Source: Candidatus Rifleibacteriota bacterium (GTDB lineage Bacteria > Muiribacteriota > Ozemobacteria > Ozemobacterales > Ozemobacteraceae). From it: 64,000 nucleotides of DNA. Numbering within the stretch: the stretch's first letter is position 1; each line of letters begins with the position of its first letter. A program made the translations under genes and the position numbers. The DNA is taken from NCBI GenBank assembly GCA_015232575.1, contig JADFZL010000010.1, positions 207,794 through 271,793 on the forward strand, read 5' to 3'. The notes under the pieces are model-generated. The model was not told the origin of the DNA, did no database searches, and was given only the letters and a program-made list of their open reading frames with translations. Shown piece by piece: positions 51,557-58,556 of the stretch.

Positions 51557-53005
51557 ATGTCGATTTCGACGCTGATCAAGACGATTCAGGATATTATGCG
51601 AAAGGATGTGGGTGTCGATGGCGACGCTCAGAGAATCAGCCAAATCGTTTGGCTTTTGTTCCTGAAAATCTTCGATGATAAGGAACAAGAGTGGAAACTG
51701 ACGATCAAGGGTTATAAATCGCCTTTGCAGACACGGTTTCAGTGGTCAAACTGGGCAGCTAACCCGGAAGGGATTACCGGGGAAGAGCTGATTGATTTTG
51801 TGAATAATGAGCTTTTTCCAGCTCTCAAAAAATTATCAACAATAGCCGGAATTTCCCCTCACGGAAGGGTGGTAGGCTCGGTTTTTGAAGATGCTTACAA
51901 CTACATGAAATCTGGAACTCTTCTTCGGCAGGTCATTAATACCATTCAGATTGATGTGGATTTCAATTCTTCCAGTGATCGTCATATCTTTAACGAAATC
52001 TACGAAAAAATCCTTGCTGATCTTCAATCGGCTGGTAATGCCGGGGAATATTATACCCCGCGCTCAGTAACTCAATTTATGGTTGACATCATAAATCCAA
52101 AGCTCGGAGAAACACTACTAGACCCAGCCTGCGGCACTGGAGGTTTTTTGACCAGTGCAATAGAACACCTGAAACAACAGGTGAAGACGCCTTCCGACAA
52201 GGAAATACTTCAACAGTCCATTTCTGGAGTAGAGAAAAAACCGCTTCCTCACATGCTTGCCCTGACAAACATGATGCTTCATGGCATTGATGTTCCCACA
52301 AATATTAATCATGACAATACACTCAGCCGCCCACTAAAGGATTACGGTCCACGGGATCGCGTGGATATTGTGCTTACCAATCCTCCATTCGGTGGCATGG
52401 AAGAAGACGGAATCGAAAACAATTTTCCGAAGAAGTACCAGACCCGCGAAACGGCTGACCTCTTCATGGCTCTAATCATGCATCGTTTGAAGCATGACAC
52501 CGGCAGAGCCGCAGTTGTACTTCCAGATGGATTTCTCTTTGGTGAAGGGGTCAAAACCACGCTGAAAAAAGAATTGCTGACAGAGTTTAATCTAAATACT
52601 GTTGTTCGGCTTCCAAAGGGAGTTTTCAGTCCCTACACCAATATCAATACCAACATTCTTTTTTTCGAGAAAGGCGGTCCGACTAAACAAGTTTGGTTTT
52701 TTGAACATCCGTATCCTGAGGGATATAAATCATATTCTCGAAGTAAGCCCCTGCTGATTCAGGAGTTTGATCTCGAAAAGAAATGGTGGAACAAACGCAA
52801 GGAGACCGAATGTGCCTGGAAAGTTCCGGTTAAAGAAATTGAGGCAAAAAACTTTAACCTTGACGTCAAGAACCCGCATGTGGTTGCAGTTAATCACAGA
52901 GATCCAGATGAATTAATGAAAGAATACGAGGAAATTTCAAAACAGTTGATGGCTGCACGCGATGCTTTAAAACGAGAACTTATAGATGCTCTGGAAGGCC
53001 GCTAA
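51557..53005 (+). CDS. hsdM: HsdM, type I N6-adenine DNA methyltransferase subunit
   Basis: 482 aa. It methylates adenine in the recognition sequence of the type I system using SAM and works in complex with HsdS. The N-terminal helical HsdM domain (LIKTIQDIMRKDVGVDGDAQ; QISQIVWLLFLKIFDD-like) precedes the methylase core: GEYYTPRSVTQFMVDII, motif I LDPACGTGGFL (about 187-197) and motif IV VLTNPPFGG (about 272-280). Its TAA stop shares an A with the ATG of the next frame (TAATG), a coupled junction. Close spacing to hsdR and hsdS makes one operon. Confidence 0.95.
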   Translation: MSISTLIKTIQDIMRKDVGVDGDAQRISQIVWLLFLKIFDDKEQEWKLTIKGYKSPLQTRFQWSNWAANPEGITGEELIDFVNNELFPALKKLSTIAGISPHGRVVGSVFEDAYNYMKSGTLLRQVINTIQIDVDFNSSSDRHIFNEIYEKILADLQSAGNAGEYYTPRSVTQFMVDIINPKLGETLLDPACGTGGFLTSAIEHLKQQVKTPSDKEILQQSISGVEKKPLPHMLALTNMMLHGIDVPTNINHDNTLSRPLKDYGPRDRVDIVLTNPPFGGMEEDGIENNFPKKYQTRETADLFMALIMHRLKHDTGRAAVVLPDGFLFGEGVKTTLKKELLTEFNLNTVVRLPKGVFSPYTNINTNILFFEKGGPTKQVWFFEHPYPEGYKSYSRSKPLLIQEFDLEKKWWNKRKETECAWKVPVKEIEAKNFNLDVKNPHVVAVNHRDPDELMKEYEEISKQLMAARDALKRELIDALEGR

Positions 53006-53475
53006 TGGAATCAAACCGGCTTGAATATAAACGAGAACTGACCGACAATTTCGAAAAAGAAGTTGTCTCCTTTCACGTTTCAGCAGAAAGGCTTGAATTA
53101 AAGCAACCAGCAACACCTGAAGCATTGGGAAAAACGATAAGAAAGAAACTACAAGAAAAAAACTATAAGAAAGAAACTATAAGAAAGACTGCAGCTCTTA
53201 TCCTGAGCCTTTGTCAGAATAATCCCTCCATTACAATTCCAGAATTGGCGGAAGCCGTTAATCTAACCGAAGCAGGAACCTATTATCAACTTCAAAACCT
53301 GCGTGAAAGGGGCTTATTGACACGCATTGGAGGAAGAAAAACCGGCAAATGGAAAATCCTTGCAGAGGTTTCATCAAAGAAACTACAAGAAAAAAACTAT
53401 GAGAAAGAAACTATAAGAAAGAAAACGCCGAAAACGCTTAGTACAAAGCCTCGAAAGACGACTCGCAATGAATAG
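53005..53475 (+). pseudogene. AlbA_2/Schlafen-type wHTH gene with large internal deletion
   Basis: 156 codons. The first 20 residues, ESNRLEYKRELTDNFEKEVV, match the start of AlbA_2 (Schlafen-type) putative ATP-binding regulators, but the AlbA_2 core and the following GHKL-like domain (about 300 residues) are absent. The frame jumps to their C-terminal winged helix: SITIPELAEAVNLTEAGTYY, LRERGLLTRIGGRKTGKWKI. Lys/Glu-rich stretches (KLQEKNYKKETIRK and KLQEKNYEKETIRK) are encoded by a 45-bp direct repeat at 53142 and 53376. Full-length relatives commonly sit between hsdM and hsdS. The frame is open and coupled to hsdM, overlapping hsdS by 8 nt, so a short DNA-binding product could still be made. 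Confidence 0.7.
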
Positions 53476-55150
53476 CAAAACGGTTGAATTACTTCAAAAA
53501 CATTTTGACGCAGCCCTCGAAACCCCCGATGGAATCAAAAAACTGCGAGGTCTGATTCTGACTCTCGCCATGCAGGGAAAACTCGTAAAACAAGACCCCA
53601 ACGACCAACCAGCAAGTGAACTACTCAAAGAAATTGAGGCAGAGAAAAAGCGCTTGTTGAAAGAAGGAAAGATTCGGAAACAGGAACCATTCCCGCCAAT
53701 TAAAAAAGATGAGATACCTTATGAACTTCCACGAGGCTGGGAGTGGGTTATGCTGGGTGAAATTTCGGCAAGAATTCATTATGGATTTACGGCTTCTGCT
53801 AATGCCAGCCTCAAAAACATACGTCTTTTAAGAATCACTGATATCCAAGATAATAAAGTTAATTGGGAATCAGTCCCTGGTTGTACTATTACAGAAAAAG
53901 AAGCAAATCAATATAAATTAAACAATAACGACATATTAATTGCGCGAACGGGAGGTACGATTGGCAAGTCCTATTTAGTTGAAAATCTCAGATTCGAAGC
54001 GGTTTTTGCCTCATATTTAATCCGCGTTGTTCCCCCCACAAATATTTATGTCCGATATTTAAAGCTTTGTATTGAAAGTCCACTCTATTGGAGGCAGCTA
54101 TATGCAAAATGCTCTGGAACAGGACAGCCGAACGTAAATGGAACATCTCTTAGTACCTTACTTCTTTCCCTGCCACCCCTTGCTGAACAACATCGCATCG
54201 TTGCCAAAATTGATCAGCTTATGGCACTTTGTGACACCTTGGAAAGCCTTCGTGTTGAGCGGAATCAAAAACGACTTACCGTACATACTGCCGCCATAAA
54301 TGCCCTTCTCAAAGCGCAGGACAAAACAGCATTTGATACATCATGGCAGTTTATCACCAGCCACTTCAACGAACTCTACTCGGTTCCAGAAAATGTGGCT
54401 GAACTCCGTAAAACGATTCTTCAACTTGCCGTCATGGGCAAACTCGTCCCCCAAAACCCCAACGACCAACCCGCCAGCGAACTCCTAAAAGAAATCGAAG
54501 CAGAAAAAAACCGCTTGGAAAAAGAGGGAAAGATAAAAAAGCAAGAGCCGTTACCACCGGTCAAAGCGGAGGAAATGTTGTTTGAATTGCCAAAGGATTG
54601 GAAATGGCTGCGACTGGGGGATATTTCAAGTGTTAATATGGGACAAAGTCCTGATGGAAAATCCTACAATGATGAAGGGAGAGGAGTCCCGCTAGTAAAT
54701 GGCCCTGTGGAATTTGGAGGAAAAGGACCTTTTGACAAAACTGTTGCATCAAAATTTACTACTTCACCAACAAAAATGTGCCATAAAGGCGATTTATTAT
54801 TGTGTGTTAGAGGTTCTACAACTGGGAGAACAAATATTGCTGGATTTGTTTCTTGCATTGGTCGTGGTGTTGCAGCCTTAAGATCTTTCATTTTTAATAG
54901 TTATTTTAATTATTTCATTTTAAGCAGCCGAAAGATTCTATTCGATTCTGGTACAGGCTCAACATTTCCCAATATTTCTTATGATAAAATTATTTCATTG
55001 CCTTTCCCCCTTCCTCCGTTGGCTGAGCAACGTCGCATAGTTGCCAAAATCGACCAGCTCATGACACTTTGTGACGAGCTAGAAATAATGATTGCTTCCG
55101 CTACCGACAAGCAAACAACCATTCTCAATGCTGTTTTATCTCAAGGATAG
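53468..55150 (+). CDS. hsdS: HsdS, type I specificity subunit with two target-recognition domains
   Basis: 560 aa. HsdS recognises the bipartite DNA target and bridges two HsdM. It has two half-proteins in direct order. Each begins with a helical spacer (GKLVKQDPNDQPASELLKEI and GKLVPQNPNDQPASELLKEI), then LPRGWEWVMLGEIS or LPKDWKWLRLGDIS, a target-recognition domain of about 150 residues, and LPPLAEQHRIVAKIDQLM or LPPLAEQRRIVAKIDQLM. The conserved segments are near-identical in DNA as well (about 53570-53760 and 54430-54620), so recombination between them could swap or delete domains. The two recognition domains differ, so the target should be asymmetric. It begins 8 nt inside the preceding frame. 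Confidence 0.93.
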   Translation: MNSKTVELLQKHFDAALETPDGIKKLRGLILTLAMQGKLVKQDPNDQPASELLKEIEAEKKRLLKEGKIRKQEPFPPIKKDEIPYELPRGWEWVMLGEISARIHYGFTASANASLKNIRLLRITDIQDNKVNWESVPGCTITEKEANQYKLNNNDILIARTGGTIGKSYLVENLRFEAVFASYLIRVVPPTNIYVRYLKLCIESPLYWRQLYAKCSGTGQPNVNGTSLSTLLLSLPPLAEQHRIVAKIDQLMALCDTLESLRVERNQKRLTVHTAAINALLKAQDKTAFDTSWQFITSHFNELYSVPENVAELRKTILQLAVMGKLVPQNPNDQPASELLKEIEAEKNRLEKEGKIKKQEPLPPVKAEEMLFELPKDWKWLRLGDISSVNMGQSPDGKSYNDEGRGVPLVNGPVEFGGKGPFDKTVASKFTTSPTKMCHKGDLLLCVRGSTTGRTNIAGFVSCIGRGVAALRSFIFNSYFNYFILSSRKILFDSGTGSTFPNISYDKIISLPFPLPPLAEQRRIVAKIDQLMTLCDELEIMIASATDKQTTILNAVLSQG

Positions 55151-55158
55151 GAGAAAAT

Positions 55159-55239
55159 ATGCACCTGAAATCAGTCTTTGTCAGCCAGTACAAAAATCTC
55201 AAAGATTTCACCCTTGCTTTTGGGTGCGCACAATATTGA
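55159..55239 (+). pseudogene. N-terminal stub of a RecF/OLD-type AAA ATPase
   Basis: ATG 8 nt after the hsdS stop, with AGGAGAAA before it. 26 codons (HLKSVFVSQYKNLKDFTLAF) then TGA. This matches the first strand pair of AAA_15/21 ATPases (xLKxxxIxxYKNLKDFxLxF) just before the Walker A loop, which is missing. The gene was cut off there; such ATPases often follow hsdS. Confidence 0.6.
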
Positions 55240-55342
55240 ATAGCATGCAAAAATGTTTTCATCGCATTTTTTCAGAAAATTCTGGAGAGATAGTTTCGAT
55301 TTGTGGTACCAGGTTTTGAAAGTAGGAGGAACTGTGTAAAAA

Positions 55343-55729
55343 ATGGCAGACCAGACAGATTATTGGAAAGAAATGTCGGATTATGACATTGAGACTGCTG
55401 AAGCAATGCTGAAAAGCAAACGGTATCTTTATGTCGGATTTATGTCTCATCAAGCTGTTGAGAAAATATTGAAAGCATGTTTTGTAAAAAAGAATGACGA
55501 TATTGCCCCGTTTTCCCACAGTCTTTCGTATATTGCAAAGAAGGCTCAGATTTATGAACATTTTTCAGAAGAGCAAAAAATGTTCATTGACATGCTTGAA
55601 CCGATGAATATCGAGTGTAGATATCCGACCCACAAAGAACAACTGCTAACAAGCTTAACAGAAGAAAAATGCAAAGAAATTTTAGATAAATCCAAGGAGT
55701 TGCAAACATGGATAAAGCAGCGGTTATAA
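55343..55729 (+). CDS. HEPN-domain toxin of a HEPN/MNT pair
   Basis: 128 aa; AGGAGGA lies about 13 nt before the ATG. Predicted all-helical HEPN protein of the type paired with MNT nucleotidyltransferases: the N-terminal DYWKEMSDYDIETAEAML, then YLYVGFMSHQAVEKILKAC (the conserved H-x-A-x-E-K-x-x-K helix), SHSLSYIAKKA, and the terminal ECRYPTH. In the RNase-active HEPN class an R-x4-6-H motif is catalytic; here the spacing in RYPTH is one residue shorter, so activity needs testing. Its 3' end overlaps the MNT gene by 22 nt. The pair acts as a toxin-antitoxin module, in which MNT may inactivate HEPN by adding nucleotides. Confidence 0.9.
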   Translation: MADQTDYWKEMSDYDIETAEAMLKSKRYLYVGFMSHQAVEKILKACFVKKNDDIAPFSHSLSYIAKKAQIYEHFSEEQKMFIDMLEPMNIECRYPTHKEQLLTSLTEEKCKEILDKSKELQTWIKQRL

Positions 55730-56007
55730 AAATACTTGAAAGATATAAAGAACTTCTTTTAAAAGAAATGTTGTTTGATAAAATGATTTTATTTGGTTCT
55801 TATGCAACAGGAAATCAGAGAATAGACAGTGATATAGATGTTGCCATTGTTGTTGACAAGGTACAAGGAGATTTTTTTTCAACAAGACCTTTGTTGTGGC
55901 GGATAAGAAGAGAAGTGGACGACAGAATCGAACCTGTTATTTTGGAGAAAAGCAATGACAGAAGCGGATTCTTGAAAGAAGTGATGAAAAATGGAGTCCT
56001 GATATGA
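55708..56007 (+). CDS. MNT-domain minimal nucleotidyltransferase (antitoxin)
   Basis: 99 aa. Beta-type nucleotidyltransferase signature: MILFGSYATGNQRIDSDIDV, that is GSxxxG followed by SDID with the two catalytic aspartates, and a third acidic strand RIEPVILEK further on. Size and position directly after HEPN with a 22-nt overlap are those of MNT antitoxins. The pair closes the type I operon region, 190 bp after hsdS, and could stabilise it. Confidence 0.92.
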   Translation: MDKAAVIKILERYKELLLKEMLFDKMILFGSYATGNQRIDSDIDVAIVVDKVQGDFFSTRPLLWRIRREVDDRIEPVILEKSNDRSGFLKEVMKNGVLI

Positions 56008-56029
56008 TCTGATAGAGGACACATACGTT

Positions 56030-56120
56030 GAAAAAACTAGATGTGGCAAACCCCCAAACAGTCGGTTTTTATCAGTCACTCATGATGTTGTGTTCTGCAG
56101 CATCTTTCAAGGATTGATGA
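56030..56120 (+). pseudogene. TOTE-type gene fragment F2
   Basis: About 90 bp matching 60935-61030 of the intact gene: ATGTGGCAAAC-CCCCAAACAGTCGG against ATGTGGTAAATG-CCCAAACCGTCGG, then GGTTTTTATCAGTCACTCATG and CAGCATCTTTCAAGGATTGAT. It corresponds to the zinc-ligand end and the PNRRFLSVTDEMVWQHLS stretch, with frame-breaking changes. It forms the left part of the direct repeat also seen at 58403. Confidence 0.8.
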
Positions 56121-56208
56121 AGTCTGACAAACAATTTGACATTTCAAATCAAGTGACTTAATATTTCAATCAGGCTCTCTCAAACCGTAATAGACATAGA
56201 AAGTGTAG

Positions 56209-56310
56209 ATGGCATCAAAAATGATCATGAACACAAATTTGCCGAAATCTCATGGACAGATGACTCTATTTGAAGTTGTGGTCAATTCAATACATGTTAT
56301 TGAATCAAAA
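56209..56310 (+). pseudogene. 5' fragment of the GHKL ATPase gene
   Basis: ATGGCATCAAAAATGATCATG opens a frame matching the first 40 codons of the gene at 58557 (KSHGQMTLFEVVVNSIHVIE) but lacks 27 bp (58587-58613 region) between two ACAAATTT copies and diverges after the N-box helix. The open frame runs to 56400 into the next gene's start without further homology. It cannot encode an ATPase. Confidence 0.85.
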
Positions 56311-56396
56311 CATTGTAACCATGTTTTCGTAAATGTTCGAAGAAAATATAAAAGCGTAGTTGCGTCTTTCATTGAAATCAGCAACAGAGGTTGCTT

Positions 56397-57785
56397 ATGA
56401 AAATCAGCTTAAAAACCCTTGGTGTTCTTCAGGAAGCTTCATTTTCTCTTGGTGAATTGACTATCATTTGTGGAAAAAATAATACAGGGAAAACCTACGC
56501 AACCTATGCTTTGTTCGGTTTTTTATCCACCTGGCGTGAAACTATTTCAATTCAAATTCCGGAGAGATTCCTGGAAACACTTCTTTCTGAGGGTTCCGTT
56601 TCAATTGATATTAACGAATTTATTAAAGATACAGCTTCCATCCTTAGAAAAGGCTGTGAAAACTATACAAAAAAAATTCCAGAAATATTTGCAGCTCCAT
56701 CTGATCGTTTTACAGGTTCTGAATTCTTTGTTACTTTATCCCAGGATGATTACCAGCACAATGTTCAGTTTGAAAGGCGTATGAAAGCCGCTGAGGCTGA
56801 TATCTTTTTGTTGACAAAAAAGTATGACAGCAATGAACTGGTAATAACACTCCTGGCAGAAAAGGGCCAGTTAAAAGTGCCGCACAATGTGATTATTCAG
56901 ATTATCAGTGACGCAATAAAGGAAATTATTTTCGGAAAATCCTTTCCAAAACCATTTATTGCAAGCGCGGAAAGAACCGGTGCCGCAATATTTCGAAAGG
57001 AACTGAATTTCGCAAGGAACCGTTTGCTTGAAGAGATAAGTCAGAATGATAGAAAAATAAAGCCACTTGAAATTCTTACAAAGAACTATCAGGATTATCC
57101 TTTGCCCGTAAAAACAAATGTTGATTTCACACGAGATCTGGAAACTATAGCAAAGGATAAGAGCTTTTTATGTGAAAAACATGCAGACATTCTTGATGAT
57201 TTTGCTGATATCATCGGGGGTGAATATATGGTCACCAGAGCTGACGAACTTTATTTTGCTCCCAGGGGCAAAAAAATCAAACTTCCCATGGATGAAAGCT
57301 CAAGTGCAGTCAGATCTCTTCTTGACATCGGGTTTTATCTTCGTCATGTAGCCAAGCTTGGCGATCTGCTCATGATTGATGAGCCAGAGTTGAATCTGCA
57401 CCCGGAAAACCAGCGCAGGATGGCGCGTTTATTTGCGAGATTGGTAAATGCTGGTGTAAAAGTCTTTATTACCACACACAGCGACTACATTATCAAGGAA
57501 TTAAACACTCTTATTATGCTTAAAGGAAAAAAGCCGCATCTCAAGGATATTTGTTCTCGCTGGAAGTACAAATCTGCCGAATTGCTCACAGCAGAGAAGG
57601 TGAAAGTATTTATTGCTGAAGAAGCATTATTAAAACGCGAAGGAAAAACAAGGAATAGCCGCGTTCAAACGCTTACCCAGGCAGACGTTAATCAAGAGCA
57701 GGGAATTGAAGCACGTAGTTTCGATGCCACAATTGAAGATATGAACCAGATCCAGGATGAAATTATATGGGGCGGAGAGGAATAA
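56397..57785 (+). CDS. RecF/OLD-like AAA ATPase of a putative two-gene defence module
   Basis: 462 aa from the ATG at 56397 with AGAGG 6 nt upstream. It has the ABC-like ATPase fold of the AAA_15/AAA_21 group: the N-terminal strand KISLKTLGVLQEASFSLGEL, Walker A GKNNTGKT (26-33), a long helical insertion, a signature-like DESSSAVRSLLDI, Walker B LLMIDEPELNLHPENQ (about 325-340) and the switch histidine in FITTHSDYI. The C-terminal 90 residues are specific to this type. The gene is coupled to the next by TAATG. Pairs of such an ATPase with a nuclease are typical of anti-phage modules, the ATPase acting as sensor or loader. I cannot match the pair to a named system. Confidence 0.85.
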   Translation: MKISLKTLGVLQEASFSLGELTIICGKNNTGKTYATYALFGFLSTWRETISIQIPERFLETLLSEGSVSIDINEFIKDTASILRKGCENYTKKIPEIFAAPSDRFTGSEFFVTLSQDDYQHNVQFERRMKAAEADIFLLTKKYDSNELVITLLAEKGQLKVPHNVIIQIISDAIKEIIFGKSFPKPFIASAERTGAAIFRKELNFARNRLLEEISQNDRKIKPLEILTKNYQDYPLPVKTNVDFTRDLETIAKDKSFLCEKHADILDDFADIIGGEYMVTRADELYFAPRGKKIKLPMDESSSAVRSLLDIGFYLRHVAKLGDLLMIDEPELNLHPENQRRMARLFARLVNAGVKVFITTHSDYIIKELNTLIMLKGKKPHLKDICSRWKYKSAELLTAEKVKVFIAEEALLKREGKTRNSRVQTLTQADVNQEQGIEARSFDATIEDMNQIQDEIIWGGEE

Positions 57786-58330
57786 TGACAGACTTGGAAA
57801 TTCTTCATCAGATGATCAATCACAGTGCCAAGGTTTCCCCTGAAAAACAGGCAGGAAAACAAAAAGTTGATCTCGTGGAACCATCTTATCCGACGTCCAA
57901 GGCAACAATCTTTGGTTTACCGGATGATGTGATCATTATTAAATCTGATGCCTTTCGCTGTGAACAAATCTTCCAGGGTTCCAGAGGTGAGTGTAAACGC
58001 GCTGACTATATTATTGTTGCCCGTACCAAAAGCAAAAAAGTTGCTCTTTTTATTGAAATGAAAGCTGCAAAAGGCTCCAGAAAAGAAATAATTCAGCAAC
58101 TGACAGGGGCTCGTTGTTTTTTCTCTTATTGCCAGGAAATTGGAAAAACCTTTTGGGATGAAAAAGGATTCCTTGAAGGTTTCAACCATCGTTTTATTAG
58201 TCTTGGTAACACCAGTATTTCAAAAAGAAAGACGCGTATTGAGCGTCACAAGAGCAGTCATGATTCTCCTGATAGAATGATGAAAATAGATTGTCCTCAC
58301 AAGTTACAATTTAACATGCTGGCTGGATAA
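57785..58330 (+). CDS. Small PD-(D/E)XK-like putative nuclease partner
   Basis: 181 aa; the ATG at 57785 shares its A with the stop of the ATPase gene and has GGAGAGG 4 nt upstream. The core reads GECKRADYIIVARTKSK then KVALFIEMKAAKG: Asp74, Glu91 and Lys93 fit the D...E-x-K motif of PD-(D/E)XK nucleases, with Glu69 possibly completing it, and a helix EIIQQLTGARCFF follows as usual. The first 55 residues are a separate segment with IFGLPDDVIIIKSD. Likely the effector of the module, controlled by the ATPase. The catalytic call is inferred from motif spacing only. A 21-bp stretch near the start (ATTCTTCATCAG-x-x-GATCAAT) recurs at 60638. Confidence 0.7.
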   Translation: MTDLEILHQMINHSAKVSPEKQAGKQKVDLVEPSYPTSKATIFGLPDDVIIIKSDAFRCEQIFQGSRGECKRADYIIVARTKSKKVALFIEMKAAKGSRKEIIQQLTGARCFFSYCQEIGKTFWDEKGFLEGFNHRFISLGNTSISKRKTRIERHKSSHDSPDRMMKIDCPHKLQFNMLAG

Positions 58331-58399
58331 TTGTAGGAAAAGCAAAAGACGGCAAGAATAAAACTGAAAGATTGTGACATTCTATTCTGGAAAAACAGA

Positions 58400-58470
58400 A
58401 ACAATCAACCATCGGTTTTTATCTGTCGCTGATGAGGTGCTTCGTCGGCATCTTTCATTGATTGATAAAG
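58400..58470 (+). pseudogene. TOTE-type gene fragment F3
   Basis: About 70 bp matching 60955-61030 of the intact gene (CGGTTTTTATCTGTCGCTGA and GGCATCTTTCATTGATTGATAA), less complete than F2 but with the same right boundary. It sits about 90 bp upstream of the GHKL gene in the same arrangement as F2 before the GHKL fragment. The rest of the gap from 58331 to 58556 has no gene. Confidence 0.75.
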
Positions 58471-58556
58471 CTCGACAAACAGTTTGACATTTCAAATCAA
58501 GTGGCTTAAAATTTCAATCAAGCTCTCTCAAACCGGAATAAACATAGAAAGTGCAG

